DNA of 64,000 nt from Vitis vinifera (lineage: Eukaryota; Streptophyta; Magnoliopsida; Vitales; Vitaceae): contig NC_081817.1 of NCBI RefSeq assembly GCF_030704535.1, forward strand, positions 945,001-1,009,000, written 5' to 3'. This document shows positions 11,691-23,619 of this stretch, piece by piece. The notes under the pieces are model-generated. The model saw only the letters and a program-made list of their open reading frames with translations. It had not been told where the DNA came from and made no database searches. How positions within the stretch are numbered: position 1 is the first letter of the stretch; every line of letters starts with the position of its first letter. Made by a program: the position numbers and the translations under genes.

Positions 11691-13548
11691 TTATCTTAAG
11701 AATTCAAGCTCTTCCATGAGAAAAACACAGCAATTTTGACTTGGATAGCTGAAAAACCAAACGATCTTGAAGCTTGCAAAAATTAAACAACAACCAACAA
11801 ACGAAAATCAGATGAAATCTTACAGAATTACCGTATCATTCTCACATGATCCCTGCTCTTTGGCCACAGAATTGGTACTCTGTAACCTGCTCGAAGTGGA
11901 ACCAAACACCGCACACTCAGTCTCGAGCAATGCCGCTCGTGACTCACCTTACGCTTCCACGAAGTCAAATTCTTTATCGCTGCCAAGTTATCGAGGCCTG
12001 ATATTGCTCATGTTGTTGGAGTTATCAGCAGGTTCCTTTCTAATCTTAGAAAATAACATTGGGCTATAGTGAAAATGGATTATCAGGTATCTGAGGGGTA
12101 CTTCTAAGACATGTTTATATTTTGGGACTAACAAATTTGTGCTTGTAGGATGCACAAATACAGATATGGCTGGGGATATTGATTCCAGAAAGTCTACTTT
12201 TGGTTATTTGATCACTTTTTCAAGGGAAACAATGTCATGACAATCAAAGTTGCAAAAATGTGTTGCTTTGTCGACCATAGAGACTGAATATATTGTTATC
12301 ACTGAAGCTAGCAAGGAGTTACTATGGATGAAGAAATTCCTATGATAATTGGGTCTACAGCAAGAAAGGTATCTACTCTATTGTGATAGTCAGAGTGTTA
12401 TTCATCTCAGTAAGAATCCAACTTTTCACTCTAGATCCAAGCATATCGATGCGAGATATCATTGGATTTGTAATGCACTAGAGATGAAATTGTTTTTCCA
12501 TGAGAAAATTCATACTGATGAGAATGGATCAGATATGATGACAAAACCAATACAAGCTACAATTCTGTAGAAAACAAGCGGCCTTGGTAGAGCCCCTCAC
12601 ATAGTCGAGAGGGGGAGATTTGTTGGGCTCCCTCATATGTGAGAGAGTGGGGCCCATATGCTTAGGAACCAATTCAGTTACATTAAAAAAAAAAAAAGAT
12701 CGAGAAAAGAAAAAAACAAAGAGGAGATAAGAGATAAAAAAAAAACGCATCTATCCAGATTTCATCAACAAGCCGATCTCGCTTCATATGTGATCCGATC
12801 GAGTTGAAATTTGGAAGAGAGGTTTGAAACTTGAGTAGCTACAATCTGAACGGTGGAGATCAGATTTTAGGCTCGGGAACTGGTATTACTACCTGTGAAT
12901 TGTAACGATGTTTTTTGGGTATACTTTCTCTAATTTTTATTTGTTTCTTTGGTCAAGAGAGATTGTATAATCCAATGCTATATGTGCTTTTGATATATTT
13001 GGAAGCCTCTAGAGATTATTTTAGAAAAAACAAGTATAACTCATTATTGTTGATAGTGGAAGTTTGAACTGGACTAGGTCCCGTGGTTTTTCCCTTCATA
13101 ATGGGGGGTTTTCCACGTAAAAATTTCGGTGTCTGATTTATTTTTCTGTTGCATGAGTTTATTTATTTATTGTTACTAGTTGTTATTGCCTATTTAATTT
13201 TGCAAAATTTTTTGTGTTTATTGGAATATTGTGAATTCACTGCCTGTAATTGACCGCACCACAAAGCTCCCACTTCACCTCCGCAGCAGTTGAATTACCA
13301 TTTCTTTTCACGGAAACGACGTCGTCCTGTGCTGTGGCAGTGCTAGGGCTACTCACCGGAGATTTGAATGCCGCCGGCGACCTCGTCCGCCCCACCGACC
13401 ACAGGTTATGGAGATCGAACGAGGACAAGTAGGAGTACTTCTTGTTGCTTAGAACGATGAAGACTGCGAAGCAAATGAAGATGAGTAAGAGTTGGAAAAG
13501 AAACGGAGGTCTTCGTCCTCTGGAGATGCTTTCAACAGAATTCTGCAT
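11690..13548 (-). pseudogene. Partial duplicate of PMT23-like exon 1, split by a copia element
   Basis: The minus strand carries a second copy of methyltransferase exon 1 in two pieces. The first piece (13548 down to about 13241) starts with ATG and encodes about 100 residues with the same membrane anchor and QDDVVS...AEVKWELC block as the intact gene. The second piece (about 12002 down to 11823) encodes the end of exon 1, including the diverged line RCLVPLRAGYRVPI and WPKSRD, and keeps the exon 1 donor (CAT|GTGAGA). Intron 1 homology continues to about 11690. Between the pieces lies a copia remnant (12003-13239). Exons 2-8 are missing. The copy cannot encode a methyltransferase and looks like a tandem segmental duplicate that was later interrupted. 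Confidence 0.85.
12003..13239 (+). mobile_element. 5'-truncated Ty1/copia retrotransposon with 3' LTR
   Basis: Copia polymerase coding sequence begins abruptly at about 12003 and runs to about 12570. It shows the integrase-distal RNase H end (RYLRGTSK, MAGDIDSRKSTFGY, YCDSQSVIHLSKNPTFHS, SKHIDARYHWI, GSDMMTKP), interrupted by stops and frameshifts. A polypurine tract lies at about 12607-12618, just before the presumed LTR start TGTTGGGCTCC at 12621. The LTR appears to end in CA at 13239, where the methyltransferase homology resumes. It contains the copia R/U5-like line GTGGTTTTTCCC then TTTTCCACGTAAAAA. The 5' LTR, gag, protease, integrase and most of reverse transcriptase are absent, so no target duplication can be checked. 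Confidence 0.85.
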
Positions 13549-13689
13549 TTTCGTATAAGATTGTGATGGGAATCGAATCAGCACAACTGAGGATGAGCGA
13601 CTCAGAGGAAGAGAATCTCGGAGGGGAATGTCAGAGAAAATGGGACGCGTTGGGCTGTGCAAAAGGTGGCCGTTTTAAGTACTTTTAGT

Positions 13690-13880
13690 TTGTGGCATAA
13701 CTTTTCAAAAGCGATTTTGTGATTTTGTGATTGTGATTTTTATTTTTTTGAATCACGCAGCAACCGATTTTTCTAAGAATCACTTCAGTGATTCTCTAAA
13801 AATTTTAAAGTGACGCCTAATTTCTATGAAAAAGAAAAATTCAACACATTAGAAAGTGTTTTTCCCAAACACGTCCTAAC
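13690..13880. repeat. MITE-like repeat upstream of the PMT duplicate
   Basis: It contains the palindrome AATCACTTCAGTGATT (about 13780-13795) and ends CCCAAACACGTCCTAA, the inverted form of the left end of the repeat at 6446. The left border is unclear. Confidence 0.4.
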
Positions 13881-14173
13881 TGATGCTACAACACATAATG
13901 TCAAATACACAACAGGCTCCATTCAGAAGTAAACACAATCCTCAAGTAAAAGAGAGAGTACATTCTCAAATGAACTGGAAAAAAATGTTCAACATTGTAT
14001 AAGTTGGTCCCGGGTTCAGAAATAACTCGTTGAATTTGTAATTTGACAAAATTTCTTAATGACACAATTACTTGAAAGTTGGTTTTATACAACCACTAAA
14101 CACCTACGTGAAAAATTAACAAAGAAAAGATCTCAAGAACTTGATAAAATCATCACCAACTATGCTGCATTCC

Positions 14174-17100
14174 TCAGTCTGTTATGCCAGGACCTGAGTT
14201 CTCTACATCAATGTCTCCCAAGCCAGTGTCTTCCTCTTCTTCACTGCCTTCATCGCCACTGATTTCCTCGTTCTGATGACTTAGCTTAGCCATATGCTCA
14301 GCAAGTAGTTTATCGTCCCGTTCACTCACCTGAATCAATGCACCACATCAGGGACATGATATAAAGATAGCTAATTTCTAATGTGACAGCAAAATTAAAT
14401 AAAGAGCAAGTTCTAACAGAAAGTTTCCGAAGTGACTTAGCCAAAAACCAACAGACGTTAGGTTGAGAATTAAAAGATTGAAAGGAAACAAATTTAAGTA
14501 GAAGATGATTGAAACTCACAGCTCTGGGTGCCTCCTTTACGATAAGCTTTCCTTTGTGGCAATCAATTTCTTCTGTGCAAGCAGCAATGGCATTATTGAG
14601 AATTGACATTCCTTGCTCCTGTCAGGCCAAATAGCAGTGAATACTAATATTATTAGCAAAGTTGATATGGTTAAACAAAATGCCCAACAACTCATTTTAA
14701 AGTATCCAAATAATCCGACATAGTCAACAATTGAGAAGATAAGACTTGCTATGTATACAGAGCTTAGTGAAAACTCTTGGTGGAATCAATCAAGAGAACC
14801 CATGTTACAGAAAGGGCATGGATAATTGTATGAACTGGTTAGTTTTTAGATGCTAATAGGTTTAAATCAAAATCACCTCAAATATTGGTTTTCACATGGA
14901 GCACTCATACACCTAGCTAGAGTAAGTCTACCACAAAAGTGACTCCTATTAAATTGATAGCTTTTGTTAAGAGTAGCCAGCAGCTGCAGTTTTGCAGTTA
15001 TCCAGATGATGAAGACTGAGACACAGGAGTAAGAGGTTATGTTTCTCCAGAAGTAGTAGCTGCTCCCTAGACTAGAAATATTCTCCACTGAGAAAAGTTA
15101 GCACCCTTTTTACCATGTTACGTTCTCCAAAGTTATGCATCTTTTTTTAAACAGACTTTTCAAAAATAAAGGATGAGGTAAAGGGGGAGAGTGAGGTAGA
15201 TTCTTCTTACTGCTTGGAGGGGAGCGGCTCTCTCTATTTGGAGGGTTGTCCACACATCATGATATAGTTTGAGCTCACTGCATCTTCAAAATGGGCTCTG
15301 GTGTCCCAAAATGAAGAGGGAGATGCCAAACCAAGAGGAGCCACAACACTAGAGGATTTTTAGCACATTTTCTATCCTCCTAAGTTTTTGGTTTCTGGAG
15401 AATAATCTTCAGTACTTTTCGCTCTGTTTTCTTTTTGTATTCTCCACAGCACAATATGTTGTCTATCTCAGTATTTGATTTTCTTTTATTTCAGGAAAAA
15501 ATCAAAGTAATAAAATGGAAAGATACAAACTGTATACACCAAAGAACTTTTCATCCATTATGCATGCAATTTGGACTAGCACATAGGAGAAGAACAGCTG
15601 ATAACAGGACTGAAGTTGGACTGTCTAAGAAGCAAATGACCATTCAACCCACCAAAAAGGAGGAAACAAGTTTGCTCCGTACTAAACACAGGCAATAAAA
15701 TTATCCAGGGGGAAATTGTTTGCTACACTGTGTCATTACCTTGTCAAGCGTCTGAGTAGTAAGAACATAAAGCGGAGGAGCAACCAGTTTAATTTTCACT
15801 GGACAATCCTTATTGCCCGCCGCTTCTGCTTTCCGCATTGCTTCCTGAATAGTGAAAGATAAAACAAGTATTAAAGCAGACAGTACTTAAAACGGTTCTA
15901 AAGTAAAATCCCAATTATGAAACAGATTAGGCCAATCAAATAAAATAAAAAGTGGCAAAGAAGGACACCAATAAAACCTTAATGTGAAGAACACCATCAA
16001 ACTGGAAACATTTCATTTCAATATCAGCCCGAATTTTCAATGGTTGTGGAGTCATTCTTCTCCTAATATTCTTTACCAAAGCATCCTTCACTTCCTCAGA
16101 TATAGCAGGGACCACCTTTGTCACCTATAAAATGAGGGACATGAAAAGTGGCCATTGTCATCAACAGGAAGAATATGGTGAGGTTCTTCATAAACAAAGA
16201 TTACCTCCTGTCCATCAGGGCCAACTTCTTTAACTTCACGAGTGAGGGAATTCAGAACTGAATCAGGATCAGTCACAATTATCTTAAATGCCTGCAACAA
16301 CCAAAAGGTAAAAAGGAAAAAAGGTTCTTAGCTGTAAATACAAGAGAAAAAGAAAAGAAAGGACCCCCACCCATCCCCCCGCCCCCACAAAAAAAAAAAC
16401 ATAAAAAAACCTCCAATAAAGTGATAAATAATCTCACCTCAAAAGCATGACCATATTTTCGGTATAAAGGCCATCCGACGTGGATGTATAAATCCTGTTA
16501 TAAGACATTTGCATATCATCAACAAATCTTAAATATGAAGAAACAAACAAAAATTCCAGCGCCACAGCCAGTAGGTATTTTATGTGAATGATAAAATTAG
16601 ATCCATTACTCACATTACCAACACCACAGTGCTACTTCTATTCAAATTGTCATCTATGTTTTTCATTGGTGAACAATACCAGTAAGAATATGCCCTCGAG
16701 GTTTGTCTCATGGACCAAGCAGTTGGGTTAGAGATCAGGAAGTTCTAGATTTGATTTCATAAAGAAGTGAATTCTACCCATCAAACAATATGTATTGTTG
16801 GGAATATTAATAATTGAAATATTAACAACCCAATTCATAACACTCAACTGAAACTTTTTGCCAATCAAAAAAATAAATATAAAAATACTCAACCAAAACT
16901 TCAAAAGTTAACTTTAACATGACCAATCAGTCTCAAACACCCCAACCACTGTCACCACCCCCGCCCCAATTCCTCTGGATCTGTTCCCAGAGCTATCTTA
17001 GAAGTGGACTTCCATCTTTCTAACCATTTCAAGTTAAGAAGATGAGAAGGCAGTACTCTAGCCCTCCGACATTTCCACACTGCCACCATTAATCCCCACC

Positions 17101-18104
17101 ATCACTGTTGCAGTCTTAGCACCCAGTTGTCAGTTGCAATGCATCTTCCATGGTCCCTAATATAAAATACCGGAATGGTTTACTAACAAAAAAGCAAGCC
17201 AGGTTAACAACATTCTGAAACAATCCATGATTCTATTGTGGAAACCCATTACAAAAGCTTTCAATTCTACATAGCTGAGAAACTTTCATGAAAAGAGCCA
17301 TAATATCAAGAGATGAATCTACCATACTTCTACAAATTCACAAAACTAGAACAGCAACAATAAACCATATCATATTAATAGAAGAACACAGCTTGCAATT
17401 ATAATTAGGTACCCTAAAACTCCATCCAAAATACCTCTAATTCGAGCCGCATTATAATTACGATGATCAGCCCAAAAATTATGCAATGAAATCAGTAGTT
17501 TGTGAATATATTGCAACAATTTCTATGAACTTTAATATTTTCCACCACAAGTAAAACAATGATATCTACGAATCATTTAACTCAATCCCCATAAAGAAGC
17601 ATCTTACAATACGTTTGGAAACAAAGGATAACCTGCGATTTGGCTTAGTTTAGTTTGTTAATGATTTGAAAACAAAATCAATTTTCTCAGCAACCAACCA
17701 CTAGAATCGACCCAATGTACCTCCAAATCAAGCTGCATCGTCTCGGCAACATGCCGCATAATCGAGTGAACAAGCTTGCTCTTATTGTACCTCTCCTCGC
17801 ACGCCTGAATATCCTCCTCTGAAACCCTCCTCTTGCTCAAATCAATATACCCTTTTTCCTTATCAACCCTAAGGACCATCACAGGCTCGATGCGTCCCAC
17901 CTTGATCAGGCTACTCACGCTTCGAATCCGACGTCGAGAGAGCTCGGAGAAGAGGATCATACCCTCGATGTTGTTGTACTCGAGCAGCGAGACGTACGCG
18001 CCCATGTCGGCGATGTTATTGACCTGAATCATCACCGCCATGTCCACTTCTGGGTACTTGGCTTCGTACATGCGGCACTCCAAATTGGGCGTGTTCGTCG
18101 CCAT
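14174..18104 (-). CDS. Eukaryotic translation initiation factor 2 subunit alpha (eIF2-alpha)
   Basis: Seven exons join in phase into 344 residues: 18104-17721, 16494-16438, 16291-16205, 16124-15978, 15844-15740, 14618-14520 and 14329-14174. eIF2-alpha is the regulatory subunit of the eIF2 complex that brings initiator Met-tRNA to the 40S subunit. An S1-type RNA-binding domain fills about residues 15-90. The phosphorylation loop [10 protein letters not shown] is intact, with the serine matching mammalian Ser51 at residue 56, the target of GCN2-type kinases. The helical middle domain and the C-terminal alpha/beta domain ([20 protein letters not shown] onward) follow. The tail is acidic ([10 protein letters not shown]). 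Length equals the family norm. A telo-box (TAGGGTTT on the plus strand, 18136-18143) lies just upstream of the ATG, as is common for plant translation genes. Confidence 0.97.
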
Positions 18105-19560
18105 GGATTGGGGATTGCGGCTCTGTCGGGATTTCTAGGGTTTTCTCTGGGAGCGTTTGGAGAGCGATAAATTTAACAGTTGTGCGATGCCTCGCCGTTA
18201 AAGGTAGGGTTTTGACTGATTTCGATTTTGTAAATGAGACTAGCAATCAGCCAGAGGCAAACACCAGCGGGCACAGTTTGATCCAAGAGATAAAAGTCAT
18301 AAAACTCATAAAAGTACTTCGAGGTTTCGACTGGCGAGTGTGAAATCCATTTGCGGCTTCTCAGGGTATTTTTAAGCAGTGGTAAGAGCAACGACGTCGT
18401 TTTTGTTATACGTTTAAGTGGAAAGGTACCAACCTTAGGAGTAGGACAGGTGGAATGCGAGTGTAACGTAAGTATGATGGAAAATAGTAAAGTTTATACA
18501 TATATTACATTTGACTCCCTTAAAAAATGTTATTTTTTAATATTCAAAAATCATTTTTCAAAAAATATTTTTGAAACTATTCCGGATAGACTTTTTTGTT
18601 AAGTTGAAAATCAAAACAAAAAAAAAAAAACATGTTTGACCATAAATATCCGTTTTTATTTTTAAATAACGTCTTTTAATTGTTTTTAATTATTTTTACT
18701 CAATTTTATATATTATTTTCACTTATTTTTAAAAAATAATTATATAATTAAAAATAAAACATTAAACATCAAAAATATTTTTAAAAATATTAAAAACTTT
18801 CTAGGTTTCAAATAGATTTTTATTATATAAAATATCAAAAAATAATTCTCAAAAACTGATTTTTATAATCATTCATAAAAATAATTGTCAAAAATCCTAA
18901 ATATGAATTAAAATGTTTGAGTAATTATTTTTAAATAAGATAAAATTAAACGATATCATAATTAAGAAATAAATAAATACAATAAAATATTTATCTTATA
19001 ATCTTTTTAATTAACCATAATTTTTGGCATGCCATCAAAAAATAGCTTTAGGTATCATAAAATCATCCATGAACATTATTTATTTATCATATTTGGATAA
19101 AAAATTTGGTGGGATATGAGCTTGCCTTAAAAAGGGAGAAGGGAGCATTAATAGCACAAAGAAAGGTTGTTTTTTTATTAAATTAGTTGAACCTATTAGC
19201 ACTCATTGGCTTTATATTTCATGGTAGTAGAGACTATGCAAGGAATTGTTATTCATATCAATTTCCAACAAAATTTGAAAATATATTAATAATATTGTAA
19301 TGAAAATAACCATACTTTTAAATTTATAACCCAAAGTTTTAGATTTTTTTTTTCATATTTATGGGATTTATTTATTTTGATAAAATAAATAATTTAATGT
19401 TAAAAATAATTTTAAGTAATAAATAAAAATAATTTATTTATTTTTAATTTCATATTTTTATTTGACCTAATTACCTCTATGATTTATTTTTATTTTTTTG
19501 TTATTTTTGGGCCTTCATTATTACTCCTTCTCCTTTTTCCAAGACTATAACTTATTAGGA
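18105..19560. other. eIF2-alpha leader/promoter then AT-rich intergenic DNA
   Basis: The first 300 bases probably hold the minus-strand eIF2-alpha leader and promoter, with a telo-box at 18136-18143. From about 18480 to 19560 the sequence is very AT-rich with poly-A/T tracts and diverged inverted-repeat debris (18530-18900). No gene is seen. Confidence 0.45.
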
Positions 19561-19984
19561 TTAACTTATTAATTTAAAATAAGTTTCATGCGGTGCAAAT
19601 TTTGGAAATCAGATTTCCATGACTTAACCATTGTGTTCCTTGCTGAGCAAGAAATGGTACCCAATTCATGGGATGAATACCTTCATTCTGATTCTCCCTT
19701 TTGCTTCAACAGAGAGGAGGAATATGCAAAAGGCCTTTGGATCGGAGAGAATTTAGAGATGAAAGCAGATGGTCATCCATGTCAACGGTCAAAAATCATG
19801 CAGTAGGTTAAGATGCTACACCGCAAAGGACGCGAACAAAGCCACATCTATCGTGCCCAGTGTCCCATTTTCTCCGACCTTCCCAAGCAAAGCCAAAAAG
19901 GAAGAGGCAAGTCACAGCAGAAGCTACAAAAGCAAAAGATCACTTCCTTCATCAAGGCCCACTACTCTCTCACAGTCTCTCTCT

Positions 19985-19992
19985 TAGGGTTT
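19985..19992 (+). promoter_or_regulatory. Telo-box in the leader of the PLAC8 gene
   Basis: TAGGGTTT lies 25 bases upstream of the ATG at 20017. Such telo-boxes are common near transcription starts of plant genes expressed in dividing cells. Function here is inferred. Confidence 0.35.
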
Positions 19993-20016
19993 CAAATTCC
20001 ACGTCGCCGGAGCGAA

Positions 20017-23000
20017 ATGGAGGATGTTGCTCAGGCAGCTGGAGTCGACGCACTGAGTGTGATCGGCATGGTCGCCGCCGCCGCTCGTAAGGCCAACACC
20101 CACCGGAGGAACTGCGAGAAAATCTCCAACCATGCGAGGATGATCGGGAACCTGTTGGAGAAGCTGAATGCGACTGAGCTGAGGAGCTTTCCGGCCACCG
20201 GAGAGCCGTTGCATCTGCTGGAGGAGGCTTTGAGGAAGGCGCTTGTTTTGGTGGAGAGTTGCAGAGACAGGAGCTATCTCTACCTACTTGCCATGGGGTG
20301 GAGCATAGTGTATCAGTTCCGTAGGGTTCAGGATGAGATCGATAGGTATCTGAAGCTCGTGCCGTTGATTTCGATGGTTCACGACCGTCGGATTCAGGTA
20401 TGAACCTGTTTGGTAGAATGCGTCACTGTCGGTTGAACCGATAGACACATTACCGTTTTATTTCCCGGGAAAATGATGGGTAGTATAGTAACTTTACAAA
20501 CAAAAGGAACAGTAGAATGATACCATCCTTTCCTTTTCTGAGAAGTTGGTGAATATTCATGATTTGAATGTGCATATGCTTAAGTAATAAAATATATAAT
20601 TGCCCCTAATTTTATAATCATTTCATAGAATCTGCCATTGAATCTGTCTGTTCTCTCAAAGGAACCTAATCTATATGGCTTTTCATTCTAATTCCTTCCA
20701 AAAATAGTTTCACAATCTCAATCAATTTTCATCAAAGAATTTGTGGGAATCATTATAGAGATTGTATTACTTTTCATAAGAAATTGGGCACCATATGAAG
20801 TAGTACCGTGATGCAGAACATGCTGCAAGAATGAAAAATTTCTGACTGGTTCAATTGGATTTTGGATAAATTTACACATTGAATATTTTTAAATGGATTT
20901 TCATCGATCAGTTGGTAGTAATTAAGACTTTGTTAGAATCTGAAGGAAGGTTTGCAGGCCATTGAGGCAGACCATGGAGAATACACTCTTGATGGTGAGG
21001 ATATGATGGCCCAGAATGTTATTCTGAAACGAGATCGTACAAAGAAAGATGCAGACGTATTGGAGAAGTCACTGTCTCGCCGATATCCTGATTTGAGATT
21101 CCATGAGGCTCTCCAAGAAGAGAAAGAGAAGCTGCAGATTGAGCTACATCGTTCACAAGTGGACAATGACCCTAAGCAGTGCCTTGTAATTGAACATCTT
21201 ATTGAAGTCACTCAAAATGTTGTTAATGTTCCAGGTGAAAAGCTTGTTGATGCACATGCTTACATAGGATCTGGGTAAGTGTTCTTATACAGTAGTAAGG
21301 ACGATTTAGTAATTTGTGTGCTATCCGACTAAGTGGTTTTGTACTGAAGGTATGAAGCCAATGCCAAATCTTGCCATGGGGGCCATGGTTCACAACCTGA
21401 AGATCAAGACGAATCTGAGTGGCAGGCTGATCTTTTTGGCTGTTGCAGGGAGCCTTGTTTAAGTAAGTTCCTGAATCTATTTCTTATTTCTAACAGTTCA
21501 ATAGTCAAGTCACACACCAGATAGAGATGATAATTGTTATTATGGTGTCCTCGACACATGATGAATGGTTGAGGCCATCCAAATATATCATTCTCAAAAA
21601 CCATTGGGTTAACTAATTTCAAGTGATCTTATTGTCCAATTTTGTGCATTTCATTAGAACATTTCAAACTAGGTATTGATAACCATACTTAATTCTAGTG
21701 TAGATTTGAAATACTTTCTATCTTGATTGTTGAATTTTTCTGTTCATCAATCTGTTTTATTTTCTGATACAGGCTTGAAGACCTGTTTCTATCCCTGTGG
21801 AATATTTTCTTTTATAGCTAATGTGGTGTCAAAAGGAAAAATATGTAAGCTCTCTCAACTGTAAAATATAGTTAATAATTTATGTGCCAGTTGAATTCAC
21901 ATATGAAAGATTCAATATATGAATACATAAAAGCTAATTAACTTGGACATCAATCATTTTTTATAAACAGGACCCTCCTTTCTGTAAATAGAAAGAATCA
22001 CCTTTTTGAAATTTGCTTGATTTCGTTATCTTTATCTATGTTCTACTGTGTTACCTTACTGAATGTAGAAGCTAGTGATCCCCCAGCATGGTTTGAGATT
22101 CTGTTGTTATGTTACATATATCATCAATTTTAGTAACATTTTCAGGGAAGTTCCTGTATTTAACCTGTTTCCTTCAACAGTTCAATTCATATTAATTCTG
22201 ATGGCCTGAGTTTTCTTTTTCTCTCAACTACAGCTCGTGAACGTGCATGTAATGAGCTAATGACATACTCCCTCTTCTGTGGTTGTTGTTGTTACACTTG
22301 TTGTGTGAGAAGGAACCTACGGAAACACTTCAACATAGAGGTATCTTCTCTCTACTAAGAGGAGCTCTGAGGTTTGAATTTCTAAATGATATATTTCCTT
22401 TTGTGCCAAGCGTTTCAATTCAATGCTTGAATAAATTAATGCATAAGCAGCTAATTGAACTTCTGCAAGCTCAGAAAACAATTGGAGCAAATATGGACTT
22501 TTGTAGTTTATGATTTTATCTTACAGATCAATTGTATGGCCATGCCTTCTGTAAGTAGCAAGTTTTGATGAGGAACGGTGCTTGTTTCTTCTCTTAGACA
22601 TCCCTTGGAAGAGATTGCTGGAATCATTTTATTATGTTTTTCACTAACTATAATCTGCCTCATTTTATTTCTTAGGGTGGTTCATGTGATGACTTCTTAA
22701 CTCATCTAATGTGTTGCTGCTGTGCAATGGTTCAAGAGCGGCGTGAGCTTGAACTGAGGAACTTTGATGGTATGTGTTGGACTGATCTTGTCATCTATCA
22801 TTTCATAGTTCCTGCTAATATTAGGTCCCAATCTCAGCAAATAATCTGTCTTAGCACATTGGTACTAACTCTCAAAGATCTCTTCTATAAAGCACCTGAT
22901 TTTATAAGATGATCACCATCATTCATTGAATTTTTGTGGGTTTCTAGGTTTTTTTTTATTCTTATTGTGAAGAAAACTAGAGAAGGAAAAGGGAAATGCA

Positions 23001-23469
23001 AAAAGGAAAATAAAGTTATGGAAAAAGAATAACAAGTTTGAGCCTAGTAAAATATTTTCTTCTTTCTTTTCCTCACTTTTTAAACATAAAATTGGGTTTC
23101 CCTCTTCTTCCATCATATTCGCTTTTCCTTGTTAATTTGCATCAACCAAGCAAGAGAAATGGATTTTCCTTCTTGACTTTTTTCCTCTCAGTCATAATTT
23201 ACCAGATTCAAACAGAACTCCATTAGGATAAGACTTCTTAGATGTGAACTGTCCAATGACAAGCCACTTTCACAAGCATCCTTAGAATAACTTCTCTCTT
23301 CTGTTTTTCTTTTTTTTTTTGGGTGATAGGTGAGCATCCTTAGAATAACTGTTCCCCATGATAATACCATACTGGGAGTTCTTCTATTGTTAACTGCAAG
23401 CTCAACTCTTTTGCAGGTTGCCAAGGGAGAAAAATGATTCCTCCACCATTCCAATACATGAAACCTTGA
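20017..23469 (+). CDS. MID1-complementing activity (MCA)/cell number regulator 13-like protein with PLAC8 domain
   Basis: Seven exons join in phase into 378 residues: 20017-20397, 20958-21274, 21350-21462, 21773-21844, 22234-22340, 22676-22769 and 23417-23469. The N-terminal MCA domain (residues 1-125) has the family landmarks GNLLEKL, ESCRDRSYLYLLAMGW and VYQFRRVQDEIDRYL. A predicted coiled coil lies near ALQEEKEKLQIELHRSQ. The C-terminal PLAC8 domain (from about residue 264) has CCREPC, a hydrophobic segment, CGCCCYTCCVRRNLRK and the late motif MCCCCAMVQERRELE. Arabidopsis MCA1/MCA2 are plasma-membrane proteins needed for mechanically induced Ca2+ entry, and maize CNR13 is a relative. At 378 residues this protein is shorter than MCA1 (about 420) and clearly diverged, so it may be a separate subgroup. 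The start was chosen for its match to the family N-terminus. The frame is open upstream to 19813, but that part looks like leader. Confidence 0.9.
23293..23332 (-). mobile_element. Ultra-short L1 tail-like insertion in the last intron of the PLAC8 gene
   Basis: A 40 bp insert made of a pyrimidine/poly-T run followed by GGGTGATAGGTG is flanked by a perfect 18 bp direct repeat, AGCATCCTTAGAATAACT, at 23275-23292 and 23333-23350. Poly-T then a GATAGG-like stretch is the minus-strand picture of the L1 3' end seen elsewhere here. It reads as a severely 5'-truncated L1 insertion. Confidence 0.6.
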
Positions 23470-23580
23470 ATCCCTGCCATATCTTGTGAGTTTAAAATAT
23501 AGCTTACATTCTCGAGTTCCTAACATGGAGCGTTTATATTTCACCTTTATACTTAGGTATGATATAGCTGTTTACACATA

Positions 23581-23596
23581 ACCTATCAAAAAAAAA
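23581..23596 (+). mobile_element. 16 bp L1 tail-like insertion downstream of the PLAC8 gene
   Basis: The insert ACCTATCAAAAAAAAA is flanked by a perfect 19 bp direct repeat (ATATAGCTGTTTACACATA) at 23562-23580 and 23597-23615. The insert resembles the L1 3' terminus in this window (ACTTATC followed by poly-A at 45479). It lies about 110 bp after the stop codon, probably in the 3' UTR. Confidence 0.6.
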
Positions 23597-23619
23597 ATAT
23601 AGCTGTTTACACATACATA

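Noticed and set aside
16690-16790. tRNA-like line in an eIF2-alpha intron
   Set aside because: A weak box B-like stretch only, with no box A, tail or duplication.
19588-19806. 72-codon plus-strand frame before the PLAC8 gene
   Set aside because: Not in frame or spliced to the gene by any clear signal. It may be leader sequence, but there is no coding support.
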